Of a DNA stretch of 64,000 nt, positions 9,101 to 18,053 are shown one piece after another. Made by a program: the position numbers and the translations under genes. Numbering within the stretch: the first letter of the stretch is position 1; every line of letters starts with the position of its first letter. The stretch spans positions 186,001-250,000 of the forward strand of contig CBDCIS010000001.1 in assembly GCA_965217565.1 (NCBI GenBank), in the 5' to 3' direction. The DNA is from CBDCIS01 sp965217565. GTDB lineage: Bacteria > Chloroflexota > Dehalococcoidia > Lucifugimonadales > CATOSD01. The notes beneath the pieces are model-generated. The model saw only the letters and a program-made list of their open reading frames with translations, was not told the DNA's origin and ran no database searches.

Positions 9101-10689
9101 ACCTGCGCGAACATCTGCTTGAAGTACTCGAACAGCGAAGGTAGGTGGTCGGACAGCACCGCGAGCGGCGTGTCGTCGCCCATCGAACCAACCGGCTCCG
9201 ACCCGCTCATCGCCATTGGCTCCATGATCATGCGCATATCCTCGAGCGTGTAGCCGAAAGCGTTCTGCCTCTCACGCAGCGTTTCGAACTCCTCAGAGTG
9301 CGTGTGAGAAGGTTCCGGCAAGGACTCCAGGTCAATGCTGTTCTCTCTGAGCCACCTGCCATACGGGCGGCGATTGGACAACTCGGCCTTCACCTCGGCA
9401 TCCTCAATGATACGCCCCTCATCGGTATCCAACTCGAACATGCGGCCCGGGTATATGCGGTCCTTGTACAGCACCTTTTCGAGCGGCACGTCGAGCACGC
9501 CAGTCTCGGATGCCATGATCAGCAAGTCGTCCGTGGTGACCAGATAGCGGCAGGGACGCAGGCCGTTCCTGTCAAGCACACCGCACACGCGATGGCCGTC
9601 AGCGCCGATGATGAGGGCGGGACCATCCCAGGGTTCCATAATCCTGGAATGATAGTCGTAAAAGTCCCTCTTGGCCTGCTCCATAGGGATGTGATCGCCC
9701 CACGCCTCCGGTATCATCATCATGAGCGCGTGGGGCAGCGACCTACCCGTGGCCAGCAGCAACTCTAGGGCATTGTCGAAGCTGGCGGTGTCGCTCTGAT
9801 CCGTCGTGACTATCGGGAAGAGCTTATCGATGTCGTCGCCGAAAGCGGGCGAGGAGAACATACCCTGCCTGGCAGTCATCCAGTTGACGTTGCCGCGCAG
9901 GGTGTTGATCTCCCCGTTGTGGATGATGAAGCGGTACGGATGGGCCAACTTCCACGAACCCAGTGTGTTGGTGCTGAAGCGCGAGTGCACCATGACGTAG
10001 GAACTGGTGGTGTCCTCGTCGGTAAGGTCGTGATAGAAGCCCTCGAGCTGGTGGGCCATGATCAGGCCCTTATAGACAATCTGATCGGCAGACAGGCTGC
10101 ACACATAGAAGTCTCGTCTTTCCGACATATCGGTGGCGGCAGCCTCGCTCTCGATGCGGCGTCTGACAAGGTAGAGCCTCAAGGCAAAGGCGTCGCGGTC
10201 CTTCCCGCCGCCCCCACGCGCGACAAAGAACTGCCTGATGACGGGCATGACCTCGGCGGCCATCCAGCCAATGGCGTCCGGGGAGACAGGCACGTCGCGC
10301 CAGCCGAGAAAACTCTGGCCCTCCTCCTCGACGACGCGCTCCACGATGCGCTGGCAGCGTTCCCGCTGCTCGGTGTCCCTCGGCAGAAACACCATGCCCA
10401 CGCCGTAGTCGCCCGGCGTGGGCAGCGAGAAGCCCAGCCGCTCGGCCTCTCGGAGGAAGAAGTCGTGGGGCATCTGCATGAGGACCCCGGCGCCGTCTCC
10501 CGTTTCGGGGTCAGCGCCACAAGCGCCGCGATGCCCCAGGTTCTTCAGAACCTCGAGTCCCTGGGTTATTATCTCGTGGGACTTGCGCCCTTTGATGTTC
10601 GCTACAAGACCCACGCCGCATGCCTCGTGCTCGAACTGAGGGTCGTACAGTCCCTGCTTGACCAGGTTTGGCACGTAGGAGTGTTTCAT
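6157..10689 (-). CDS. gltB: Glutamate synthase, large (alpha) subunit
   Basis: A 1510-aa ammonia-assimilation enzyme. The class II glutaminase domain begins near the start, with the nucleophile Cys24 in HEACGVGLVAN; bacterial GltB is usually processed to expose this Cys. Central and FMN-binding domains follow (GSGGTGASPESSIKH, EAGVGTIAAGVSKGHGD), the 3Fe-4S cluster motif CIMLRKCHLNTCSVG, and a C-terminal GXGXG beta-helix (GGKAFIRGVAGERFAVRNSG). Full length for the family. It is the first gene of a gltB-gltD operon. A strong promoter candidate lies about 320 bases upstream, so the transcript probably has a long leader. The Shine-Dalgarno is weak (GGTAAGAGCGGC). Confidence 0.97.
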   Translation of the reverse strand: MKHSYVPNLVKQGLYDPQFEHEACGVGLVANIKGRKSHEIITQGLEVLKNLGHRGACGADPETGDGAGVLMQMPHDFFLREAERLGFSLPTPGDYGVGMVFLPRDTEQRERCQRIVERVVEEEGQSFLGWRDVPVSPDAIGWMAAEVMPVIRQFFVARGGGGKDRDAFALRLYLVRRRIESEAAATDMSERRDFYVCSLSADQIVYKGLIMAHQLEGFYHDLTDEDTTSSYVMVHSRFSTNTLGSWKLAHPYRFIIHNGEINTLRGNVNWMTARQGMFSSPAFGDDIDKLFPIVTTDQSDTASFDNALELLLATGRSLPHALMMMIPEAWGDHIPMEQAKRDFYDYHSRIMEPWDGPALIIGADGHRVCGVLDRNGLRPCRYLVTTDDLLIMASETGVLDVPLEKVLYKDRIYPGRMFELDTDEGRIIEDAEVKAELSNRRPYGRWLRENSIDLESLPEPSHTHSEEFETLRERQNAFGYTLEDMRMIMEPMAMSGSEPVGSMGDDTPLAVLSDHLPSLFEYFKQMFAQVSNPPLDAIREELVTSLETTIGSERNLFDESPEHCRQLRLKGLVLTNRELAKIRDIDLPGLRARTLSTLFSVEDGKGALERAMDGLRKEASRAIAEGYTILILSDRGVDRTRAPIPSLLATAGVHHHLIREGKRARVGIVVESGEPREVSHFALLSGYGAGAINPYLAFETLEEMAGGGDFAEPLNYETAEYNYVKAAHKGVLKVISKMGVSTLQGYRGAQIFEAVGLNQAVIDRYFTWTPSRIGGVGLDEIEEESRRRHSGAYHDRKIGDALDLSPGGRYQWRREGEYHMWNPDTIAKLQYAAEANDFKSYQEFADFADGRSEELCTIRGLLDFKRLDEPISLDEVEPAAEIVKRFATGAISLGSIGREAHETMAIAMNRVGARSNTGEGGEDYHRFTPDSNGDSRSSAMKQVASGRFGVTINYLCNASDLQIKMAQGSKPGEGGQLPGYKVDDYIGWVRNSTPGVELISPPPHHDIYSIEDLAQLIYDLKNANPASRVHVKLVAEAGVGTIAAGVSKGHGDVVLISGDSGGTGASPESSIKHAGLPWELGLAETQQVLVLNDLRGRIVVQTDGQLKTGRDVAIACLLGAEEFGFATAPLITLGCIMLRKCHLNTCSVGIATQDPELRRLFRGKPEHVINYFFFVAEHLRQIMAELGFRTVNEMVGRVDRLDSRKAVEHWKAGGLDFSALLEKPDVPDHVATYCREEQDHALWKALDNDLIEQSRDAIERKEPLRLNMPIHNHNRSVGAMLSHEVAKRYGEDGLPDDLLQISFEGSAGQSFSAFLAKGITMNVEGDANDYFCKGLSGGKVTIKPPPRAKFEPEKTVIIGNVALYGATGGKAFIRGVAGERFAVRNSGSEAVVEGVGDHGCEYMTRGKVVVLGPTGRNFAAGMSGGEAFVLDEFGDFKSLCNTEMVGLEGVEAEDDERELRGLIEEHHRHTGSANARRVLENWDAMLPMFVKVMPHDYKRALEERKQGSIA

Positions 10690-11009
10690 AACGGTTGCCG
10701 CTCTTACCGCTAACGCCGGAACAATACCGGGCAGACGGGGCCAGGCCGGGATTCTACCATGAGGGTTGCCACTCCCACGATGAAGATTCTAGAACCAACC
10801 AAGACAAAGGAAAGCGCCCAGTATGCCGGCGCCAACCGGACGCCATGCGCCTGCCCGACCAGGGACCGAGTAAGGGTCGCCTGGGATGCCCTTGGCGCCT
10901 TGCCCTATAACGAGCGCCGCCCACGAAACAAACCAAGAGGGTCAGGGCGACGCATCACCACGCAGCACGATGTTCCTACATCGTCGCACTGCCTGCGTTG
11001 GTGAAGTCG
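10690..11009 (-). other. Long gltB leader with decayed membrane-protein-like reading frames
   Basis: This gene-free stretch is the predicted 5' untranslated region of gltB, about 320 nt if transcription starts near 11009. On the minus strand two overlapping frames read like pieces of one small membrane protein: GDPYSVPGRAGAWRPVGAGI in one frame, then VLVGSRIFIVGVATLMVESR in the next, with no good start or ribosome site. They may be the remains of a frameshifted gene, or chance hydrophobic frames. No recognised riboswitch class is seen. Confidence 0.3.
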
Positions 11010-11015
11010 CAGTGC

Positions 11016-11044
11016 AATATAGCAGTTTGTGAAATTTGTGTCAA
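11016..11044 (-). promoter_or_regulatory. Promoter for gltBD
   Basis: On the minus strand, TTGACA (11044-11039) is followed after exactly 17 bases by TATATT (11021-11016). This is a near-consensus sigma70-type promoter. Transcription would start near 11009 and run through a long leader into gltB. It is divergent to the weaker promoter for the VOC gene. Confidence 0.7.
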
Positions 11045-11091
11045 TTTCTTGATTGGTGGAATTTGGGACGATTGTGACAATCAGGATCGAC

Positions 11092-11121
11092 TTGACGCGA
11101 CCAATTCCGCACACGTAAGCT
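11092..11121 (+). promoter_or_regulatory. Possible promoter for the VOC protein gene
   Basis: TTGACG (11092-11097) and TAAGCT (11116-11121) are separated by 18 bases, 35 bases before the ATG at 11156. The -10 element is poor (3 of 6), so this is only a candidate. Confidence 0.35.
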
Positions 11122-11155
11122 ATATCCGCACCAATACTGGGGAGAGGAGCCACCT

Positions 11156-11581
11156 ATGACCATCAATGCTTATCTCAACTTCAACGGCAACTGCCGCGAG
11201 GCGTTCGAGTTCTACCGCTCCGTCTTTGGTGGCGAGTACCAAGCGCTGGAAACGTTCGCCAATGGACCCGCCGACATGGAGATCGACGACGCCGACAAGG
11301 ATAAGATAATGCACGTGTCGCTGCCCGTTGGCAGCAGCATCCTGATGGGCAGCGACATGCCGGCACAGTTCGGGCCGCCGCGGGTTGTGGGCGACAACTT
11401 TTCGCTTTCGTACTCCGCGGAGAGCAGGGAGGCGGCGGACTCGCTGTTCGCCAGAACATCAGACGGCGGGAAGGTGACCATGCCGATGCAGGAGACGTTC
11501 TGGGGAGCCTACTTTGGCGCCTGCACCGACAGGTTTGGCGTCAACTGGCAGTTCATCTACGAGATGGCCAATAGCCAGTAG
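11156..11581 (+). CDS. VOC-superfamily protein, PhnB-like (glyoxalase fold)
   Basis: A 141-aa protein of the PhnB/3-demethylubiquinone-like VOC branch: MTINAYLNFNGNCREAFEFY at the start, GGEYQALETFAN, then an HVSLPVGSSILMGSDMP strand and the C-terminal WGAYFGACTDRFGVNWQF block. The fold has two beta-alpha-beta-beta-beta units; many members have no proven enzymatic activity. GGGGAGAGGAG precedes the ATG. It is a single gene, divergent from gltBD and followed by a MITE-like repeat. Substrate and function are unknown. Confidence 0.85.
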   Translation: MTINAYLNFNGNCREAFEFYRSVFGGEYQALETFANGPADMEIDDADKDKIMHVSLPVGSSILMGSDMPAQFGPPRVVGDNFSLSYSAESREAADSLFARTSDGGKVTMPMQETFWGAYFGACTDRFGVNWQFIYEMANSQ

Positions 11582-11656
11582 CCAGTGGCGCAGGACGGCC
11601 ACGGTCAGGCTGGCCCCGTAGAGTGATACTCGGGTTAGTCGTTGCCTCGCCGTGCG

Positions 11657-11791
11657 CCTTTCCAAAGTGCGATTGTGTACGTCACGTGGGCGATGGAGAC
11701 GCCTTCTTATGCTCCCTCCCTTGGCGGGAGGGGGTTAGGGGGTGGGTGAAGGTGGGGCGGATGGGGACGTCTGCCTTCGACTTTGGAAAGG
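11657..11791 (+). repeat. MITE-like palindromic element with 12-bp terminal inverted repeats
   Basis: A 135-bp gene-free element bounded by CCTTTCCAAAGT (11657-11668) and its exact complement ACTTTGGAAAGG (11780-11791). Inside is a CCCTCCCTTGGCGGGAGGG hairpin. The right half is repeated, inverted, at the left end of the element at 16388, and the ACTTTGGAAAGGCCCT end recurs at 61151. No coding capacity. Confidence 0.6.
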
Positions 11792-11846
11792 CCCTGTCGC
11801 TGTGCGCCTTTCCCTTCCTTTCCTGTTAACGTCCGGCTTCGCGGGT

Positions 11847-12623
<777 letters not shown>

Positions 12624-12669
12624 AACGGTCCTCGTGTGTACTGATTTCCTCATCGGCATGGTGCGGCGG

Positions 12670-13914
12670 TTACCGCTCGCCCACTCTCAGGTGTCGCTCT
12701 ATCCGCCGGCTCACGTATGACATCGTATATGTGAATACCCAGAAGACCAGTGCCAGGAAGATGAACAGCTCGGGCGCATGAGACAGGTACTGCGTGTTGC
12801 CCTGAATGAACGCCCGGCTGATTTCCACCACATCGAGCATACCAATTATGTAAACCAGGCTAGTGTCCTTGAACAGCGAGATGAACTGCCCCACAATGGT
12901 GGGGATTACGTTGCGGATGGCCTGGGGCAGGGAGATGAGCAGGGTGGTCTGCCAACTGGGCAGCCCCAGGGCGCGCGCCGCCTCCACCTGGCCTGGGTGT
13001 AGCGCCTGGAGCCCGCCGCGTATGTTTTCCGCCATGTAGGCCGAGCTGAACAAGGTAATCACCACCGCCGCTCGGAACAGGGAGTTTTGCGGGAAGTCCT
13101 CCGGAAAGGCCAGCGGCACCAGCACCTGGGACATGAACAGCAGCGTTATCAGCGGCACCCCGCGGAACACCTCGATGAAGACGACGCACAGCAGCTTTAC
13201 AACGGGCAGGTGGCTGCGCCGCCCCAAGGCGAGCGCTATACCAATGGGCAGGCTGAGCACAATCCCGGCCACCGCCAGCAGCAGGTTCAGCATAAGGCCG
13301 CCCCAGTAGATGACCAACACCGGTTGGAGTCCGGGAACGGACTCAGCGCCCCTCAGCAGGACCAGGGTCAGCACGAACGTCGCTGCGCCCAGAATGATTA
13401 CCCAGCGCACGCTGCCCAGCAGCGTGTACCTCGCCAGGACCCATCCCGCAGCCAGCGCAGGCAGGTTCGCCAGCAGCAGCAGTCGAACGTCCAGCCCCAT
13501 CCTCTCCAGGCTGTACGGCAGAAAGGCGAACGCTGCCGCCACCACCGCCACCAGAATGGCAACTCGCTTGGCAACGCCGCCACCGGCCACTCCCCATACC
13601 ATTCCGAGCAGCATAGTCACCAGTAGGAGCGAAACCTGTGGTCTCCAGAAGCAGTTGTTACCCGGACAGGCAGCGTCAGTATTGTACGGGCCTATTGCCA
13701 TCAGGCCGCCCAGCGTGGCTACAACGCTCCAGTCGGCCTCCAGGATGGCCCATTGGAGTCCGAACCAGAGAGCCAGCGCCGCCACGACAACGCCCACGAC
13801 GGTAAGCGTCCCGTCGAACCGGCTGCTGAAAAGGTTGGCCGACGCCCACCCCAGCGCTCCCGTCTCGGAGCGTGGCGGCCCTATTTGATGCGCTGCGTTA
13901 GTGTTGGGATTCAT
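12670..13914 (-). CDS. aapM: General amino-acid ABC transporter permease (AapM-like)
   Basis: A 414-aa inner-membrane permease of the HisMQ type. About eight hydrophobic segments are visible; the long N-terminal extension with extra segments is typical of AapM rather than of the short GlnP type. The EAA loop that contacts the ATPase reads EAARALGLPSWQTTLLISLPQA (first half EAARALG, then LPQA). The start follows the preceding permease stop by 3 bases (TAG GGG ATG), so it is translationally coupled. It should form a heterodimer with the upstream permease. Confidence 0.92.
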   Translation of the reverse strand: MNPNTNAAHQIGPPRSETGALGWASANLFSSRFDGTLTVVGVVVAALALWFGLQWAILEADWSVVATLGGLMAIGPYNTDAACPGNNCFWRPQVSLLLVTMLLGMVWGVAGGGVAKRVAILVAVVAAAFAFLPYSLERMGLDVRLLLLANLPALAAGWVLARYTLLGSVRWVIILGAATFVLTLVLLRGAESVPGLQPVLVIYWGGLMLNLLLAVAGIVLSLPIGIALALGRRSHLPVVKLLCVVFIEVFRGVPLITLLFMSQVLVPLAFPEDFPQNSLFRAAVVITLFSSAYMAENIRGGLQALHPGQVEAARALGLPSWQTTLLISLPQAIRNVIPTIVGQFISLFKDTSLVYIIGMLDVVEISRAFIQGNTQYLSHAPELFIFLALVFWVFTYTMSYVSRRIERHLRVGER

Positions 13915-13917
13915 CCC

Positions 13918-15123
13918 CTAGGCTCCGGTGAACCGGATGTGGCGGTTGTACAGATTTCCAATCAGCGAGTAGGTCAGGCTCATGGCGAGGTAGGCCAGCA
14001 TAATTATGATGTAGATAGACACCGCCGGAGCGGTCTGGGTCATCGTCTTGGCAACGTTGGTCAGGTCGGCATAGCCGATGGCCCCCGCCAGGCTGCTGTT
14101 CTTGGTCAGGTTCAGGTACTGGCTTATCAGAGGCGGCACTATGACCCGCAGCGCTTGGGGAAAGGTCACGTGGCGCAGGGCCTTCATCGGCGACAGCCCC
14201 AGGCCCCGGGCCGCCTCCACCTGCCCGCGATTCACTGACTGGATACCCGCTCTCACGATTTCGGCAATGAAGGCCGAGGTGTAGATAACCAGTCCCGCCA
14301 GCAGCGCGATTAGCGCCCCCGGCATAGTGCCCCCTCCCGCGATGCGTCCGAAGTCGCCCTGGGCCGCAGGGTAAGATATGACCAAAGGCGCCTCACCGGA
14401 TACCGCGCTGACTCCCAGCCAGCCCGATGCGCCTATCACCACGACTATGGCGAAGCTCAAGAGAAGGGGATACGAGGACGCCCCGGTCATAGCCTCCCTG
14501 CGCGTCAGCCACCGGTGCGCCACCCCCCCCACGATGACGGCCCCTGCCATCAACCCCAGCCACGCGCTCGCTGCGCCCGTCCCGGAGGGGGACGGCCACG
14601 GCATCGATACGCCGGCGTTACTTATGTACAACCGCTGCCCGATCACGAACGCCTCGCGGACGGGAGGCAGCGCCAGAACGATGTAGAACCAGAAGAACAG
14701 CTGCACCAGCAGAGGCACGTTTCGGAAGAACTCGACGTAGGCCAACGATATTCTGGAAACAAGCCAGTTGCCGGATATGCGCGCCACGCCCACCACGACC
14801 CCCAGGGCCGTCGCCAGGATGACGCCGATGATGGAGACTACCAGGGTGTTGCTGATTGCCACCACAACCGCGTAGCGGAAGGTTTTCGACGGCGAGTAGC
14901 TTAGAAAGTGATGGCCGATGGACGTCTGGTACGCCCTGTCCAGAAAGCCAAAGCCGTAGGGAATGTCCCGTGCCTGTATTGCGTTGCTGATGTTGGCGAA
15001 GAACCAGACTACAAGCGCGACCACCAGGACTCCGGACACAATCTGCAAAGCCCATTGGATAATTTTGGCGTGCCGCCAGACCGGAATGCCCTGGTAGGTC
15101 AAGTGTCGTGATACAGTTCGCAT
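13918..15123 (-). CDS. aapQ: General amino-acid ABC transporter permease (AapQ-like)
   Basis: A 401-aa membrane protein, the second HisMQ-type permease. The N-terminal segment (IIQWALQIVSGVLVVALVVW) is followed by a long periplasmic stretch typical of AapQ. The region VAISNTLVVSIIGVILATAL and the EAA loop (EAARGLGLSPMKALRHVTFP) mark the transport domain. It lies 104 bases after the binding-protein gene; a hairpin in this gap probably lowers expression of the membrane genes relative to the binding protein. Confidence 0.92.
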   Translation of the reverse strand: MRTVSRHLTYQGIPVWRHAKIIQWALQIVSGVLVVALVVWFFANISNAIQARDIPYGFGFLDRAYQTSIGHHFLSYSPSKTFRYAVVVAISNTLVVSIIGVILATALGVVVGVARISGNWLVSRISLAYVEFFRNVPLLVQLFFWFYIVLALPPVREAFVIGQRLYISNAGVSMPWPSPSGTGAASAWLGLMAGAVIVGGVAHRWLTRREAMTGASSYPLLLSFAIVVVIGASGWLGVSAVSGEAPLVISYPAAQGDFGRIAGGGTMPGALIALLAGLVIYTSAFIAEIVRAGIQSVNRGQVEAARGLGLSPMKALRHVTFPQALRVIVPPLISQYLNLTKNSSLAGAIGYADLTNVAKTMTQTAPAVSIYIIIMLAYLAMSLTYSLIGNLYNRHIRFTGA

Positions 15124-15151
15124 CTGTCACCACGCAGTTTTAACGAATAAA

Positions 15152-15180
15152 GGGGCGACCAGCGGACTGCCGGCCGCCCC
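15152..15180 (-). terminator. Hairpin between binding-protein and permease genes (attenuator-like)
   Basis: GGGGCG (15152-15157) pairs with CGCCCC (15175-15180), extended inward by CC/GG and GC/GC with single mismatches, around a 5-base loop. There is no U-run, so it is more likely an mRNA-stabilising or partial-termination hairpin. Such hairpins after the solute-binding gene are common in ABC operons. Confidence 0.5.
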
Positions 15181-15227
15181 CCTCAGTTACCCGCTTCCAT
15201 TCATCCAGCTCTCAGGTGAGGGTGGAG

Positions 15228-16304
15228 TTATCGCAGGGGCGCGGAGTATATCTGTCCGCCCTTGGGGCAGTCCTTGCAAGGAGCGTCTGCCCACAGAGCG
15301 TTCCGGCCGTTTTCCCTGGGCAGGTTAATGCCGCCAGGGCCCAGATTGCGGTTGTAGATTTCGCCGTAGTTGCCCACGGAGCGGATTACGTTCTGAGCCG
15401 CTGTCTGGCTGATGCCCAGGCTCTCCTGGCCGAAGGATCCCTCCAGTCCAAAGAGCCGGTCAACCTTTGCGTTGCCGGTGACTGCGCCGGGCACGTTGCC
15501 GGAGCTTACGCCGTAGGCCTCGGCATAGATGAGGATTCCCATGACCGTCTTCACTATGTCAAACCACTGGTCGTCGCCGTGGGGCACCACTGGGCCAAGA
15601 GGCTCTTCCGATATCGTTTCGGGCAGTATCACATGAGCGTCGGGGTTGTCGAAGCCGCTGCCTATTGCTGCCAGCTGTGACCGGTCGTTGGTGAAGGCGT
15701 CGCACTGGCCGCTCTGGTAGGCCGCCGACACCGCGTCGGTATCCTCGAAAGTCAGAGCTCTGATAGTCAGGTTATTCTGGGCCGAGAAGTCCACCAGGTT
15801 CAACTCCGTGGTGGTCCCCTGGGTCACGCAGACCGTTGTTCCATCCAGGTCGAGCGCGCTGGTTACGTTCGGGTTCGTTTCCTTATTGACCATGAATCCC
15901 TGGCCGTCGAAGAACATCGTCTGGGCGTAGTTGCCCCACTGAGAGTCCCGGGAGGTTGTCCAGGTCACGGTGCGCACCAACATGTCAACCTCACCGGATT
16001 GGATCGTCGGTCCACGCTCCGCCGCGGTAATCAGCCGGATCTCAATCTTGTTAGGGTCGCCCAGCACCGCTGCGGCCAGGGCGCGGCAGAGGTCGATGTC
16101 AAAGCCCACGTTGTTGCCAGCCGGGTCCAGATGCCCGTAGCCCGGCACGTCGTTGCGGCTGGCGCATATCACCTTGTCCCGGTCCTTTACTTCCTGAAGC
16201 CTATCACCCGTCGCGTCGTCCTCTTCCTGCGTACAGGCAGCCAGAGCAACCACGCCAAGAACTAGAGCCAGCACCGCCCAGACAGCGAATACTTTGCCTT
16301 TCAA
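15228..16304 (-). CDS. aapJ: Amino-acid ABC transporter substrate-binding lipoprotein (AapJ-like)
   Basis: A 358-aa secreted solute-binding protein. The signal sequence MKGKVFAVWAVLALVLGVVA ends in the lipobox ALAAC, so it is probably lipid-anchored at the outer face of the membrane. The mature part matches the general L-amino-acid binding family: DRLQEVKDRDKVICASRNDV, GFDIDLCRALAAAVLGD, and the C-terminal GGINLPRENGRNALWADAP. The start is read as TTG 16304, preceded by GGGAGG six bases away; an in-frame TTG at 16322 lies before that site. First gene of the operon, with a strong promoter at 16340-16368. Confidence 0.93.
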   Translation of the reverse strand: MKGKVFAVWAVLALVLGVVALAACTQEEDDATGDRLQEVKDRDKVICASRNDVPGYGHLDPAGNNVGFDIDLCRALAAAVLGDPNKIEIRLITAAERGPTIQSGEVDMLVRTVTWTTSRDSQWGNYAQTMFFDGQGFMVNKETNPNVTSALDLDGTTVCVTQGTTTELNLVDFSAQNNLTIRALTFEDTDAVSAAYQSGQCDAFTNDRSQLAAIGSGFDNPDAHVILPETISEEPLGPVVPHGDDQWFDIVKTVMGILIYAEAYGVSSGNVPGAVTGNAKVDRLFGLEGSFGQESLGISQTAAQNVIRSVGNYGEIYNRNLGPGGINLPRENGRNALWADAPCKDCPKGGQIYSAPLR

Positions 16305-16339
16305 GTTAAGCCTCCCTTTCAACGAAAATTGTCGGGTAA

Positions 16340-16368
16340 ATTATATTGAGCTAGGAAACGGTAGTCAA
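16340..16368 (-). promoter_or_regulatory. Promoter of the aapJQMP operon
   Basis: On the minus strand TTGACT (16368-16363), a 17-base spacer, then a perfect TATAAT (16345-16340). It lies about 30 bases ahead of the aapJ leader, with no competing gene between. Confidence 0.8.
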
Positions 16369-16387
16369 CAGAACGGGAGCCCCTAAC

Positions 16388-16838
16388 AGGGCCTTTTCGT
16401 TGTCGAAGGCAGGTGTTTCCCACCACCCCACCGTCACCCACACCCTAACCCCCTCCCATCAAGGGATCTGACAAAGGTATGTAACACACGAATTGCAAGT
16501 ACGCCTGTGTACATGTCATTCCGAGCGTAGCCGAAGAACCCACGAAGTGGCTAGCCGCTCTGCAATCCAGAGTCTTCCGATTGCAACCACAGCCCTGCTT
16601 GTAACAAGCCTCCCAGTGCGGCAACGCCATGGCGTTGTCTGCGATGCGCCATTCTGGATTCCTCGGTTCGCTACGCTCACTCGGAATGACATACATTGGC
16701 CTGGATTGCGATGCCACATCTATGGCTTGCAGCTACGAAACGACAGATACCTACCCTCGCCACCATCTAGGGAGGAGGACATAAGGAAGCGGACCCACCT
16801 CCTATATGATAAGCGCAATCGCACTTTGAAAAGACCCT
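16388..16838 (+). repeat. Composite MITE-like repeat, copy A
   Basis: A 451-bp gene-free element. Its ends, AGGGCCTTTTC (16388) and the complement of AGGGTCTTTTC (to 16838), form an imperfect terminal inverted repeat. Nested inside is a palindrome bounded by ATGTCATTCCGAG (from 16514) and its complement (to about 16690). Two blocks, about 16489-16573 and 16664-16760, recur inverted in copy B on the other side of the DUF2461 gene. Frames read through it are artefacts. The following stretch to 16975 holds only the ribosome site of the next gene. Confidence 0.65.
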
Positions 16839-16975
16839 GGACATTGCACCACCCGGCGGGCGTCATTGCTCAGGGATGTGATAGCATGAGGCCGGGTTCG
16901 CGGCAGAACCCTTCGATTTTGAGGTCTCGCGCTGCTTTCAGCGCAGGCTCCCAGTTTGCGATTTAGGAGAAGCAC

Positions 16976-17665
16976 ATGCCTTCATCGGCCCACTTCACAC
17001 CGGCTCTTTTCGAGTTCCTGGCGGAGCTCGGGATGAACAACACCCGCGAGTGGTTCCAGGAGAACAAGGGGCGCTACGAGAGGGATGTTCGGGATGCGCT
17101 GGTGGGTTTTGTCGCCGACTTTGGCGAGAGGCTCGCGGAGATAAGCCCGCACATGGTTGCCGACGCTCGTCCGTCCGGCGGGTCTGTGTTCCGGATATAC
17201 AGGGACGTGCGCTTCTCGAAGGACAAGAGCCCGTACAAGACCAACGCGGGCGTACACTTCCGGCACGAGGTGGGCCGCGAGGTTCACGGGCCGGGGTTCT
17301 ATCTACACCTGGAGCCGGGCAACGTGTTCGCGGGGGCGGGCATATGGAGGCCCAACTCGGCGACGCTAGGGAAGATTCGCGGCGCGATAGCGGCGAATCC
17401 CGGCAGATGGGAGAGCATCGTCAACGACGAGGGCTTCAGGACGACGTTCAATTTGGAGGGCGATTCGCTGAAGCGCGCGCCAAAAGGCATCGACCCGGAG
17501 CACCCCCTAATCGAGTATCTGAAGCTGAAGTCGTTTGTGGCGATGACGACTTTCGTGGAAGACGACGCCTGCTCACCGGGGTTCATCGACGCCTACGCGG
17601 ACACTTGCAGGGCGGCCACGCCGTTCTCGCGGTTTCTGACCGGCACGCTTGGGCTGAAGTGGTGA
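16976..17665 (+). CDS. DUF2461 family protein
   Basis: A 229-aa protein of the DUF2461/TIGR02453 family, recognised from the N-terminal FLAELGMNNTREWFQENKGR, the central VFRIYRDVRFSKDKSPYKTN and the FYLHLEPGNVFAGAGIW block. Biochemical function is unknown across the family. Length and order of motifs are normal. Start ATG is preceded by AGGAGAAGCAC. It is a single gene lying between two inverted copies of a MITE-like repeat, an arrangement that could allow inversion or mobilisation of the gene; this is inference. Confidence 0.9.
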   Translation: MPSSAHFTPALFEFLAELGMNNTREWFQENKGRYERDVRDALVGFVADFGERLAEISPHMVADARPSGGSVFRIYRDVRFSKDKSPYKTNAGVHFRHEVGREVHGPGFYLHLEPGNVFAGAGIWRPNSATLGKIRGAIAANPGRWESIVNDEGFRTTFNLEGDSLKRAPKGIDPEHPLIEYLKLKSFVAMTTFVEDDACSPGFIDAYADTCRAATPFSRFLTGTLGLKW

Positions 17666-17721
17666 GTGTTCAGAGTTCAGGGTAGCCAAATGAATTGGCT
17701 CGCCACGGCCCCCACCCCATA

Positions 17722-17990
17722 ACCCCCTCTCTTGACGGGAGCTGACAAGGGTAGGTATTTGGCGTCTCATAGCTACGAGCCATAGCCAAGACATCACAAT
17801 TCAGCCCAATGTATGTCATTCCGAGTGAGCGTAGCGAACCGAGGAATCCCAAGTTCTTGTAGTGCAGATGGCTCTGGATTGCCGAGCGGCTAGCCACTTC
17901 GTGGGTTCCTCGGCTGCGCTCGGAATGACATGGGCTAAGCGTACTTGCAATTCGCATTTTATCTACTCCTGTCAGCTTGACGGGATGGGG
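17722..17990 (-). repeat. Composite MITE-like repeat, copy B (inverted relative to copy A)
   Basis: A palindromic element of about 270 bp. Its outer ends read GCTGACAAGGGTAGGTA (about 17741-17757) and, on the other strand, GCTGACAGGAGTAGATA (ending about 17976). Inside is the ATGTCATTCCGAG palindrome with a GAACCCACGAAGTGGCTAGC arm. The arms match copy A in inverted orientation over roughly 85 bp each, while the central loop differs in sequence and length. The rest of the 17666-18053 gap shows nothing else. Confidence 0.65.
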
Positions 17991-18053
17991 AAACACAGCC
18001 CATCCCATCGAGTCTGGGCAGTTGGCCGCAATGGTGCGGCGGTCTAGCGAGAC

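Noticed and set aside
11623..11829. 68-aa ORF after the VOC gene
   Set aside because: It overlaps a MITE-like element and has no ribosome site.
16493..16966. 157-aa plus-strand ORF between aapJ and the DUF2461 gene
   Set aside because: It lies within the palindromic repeat, and equivalent frames occur antisense in copy B.
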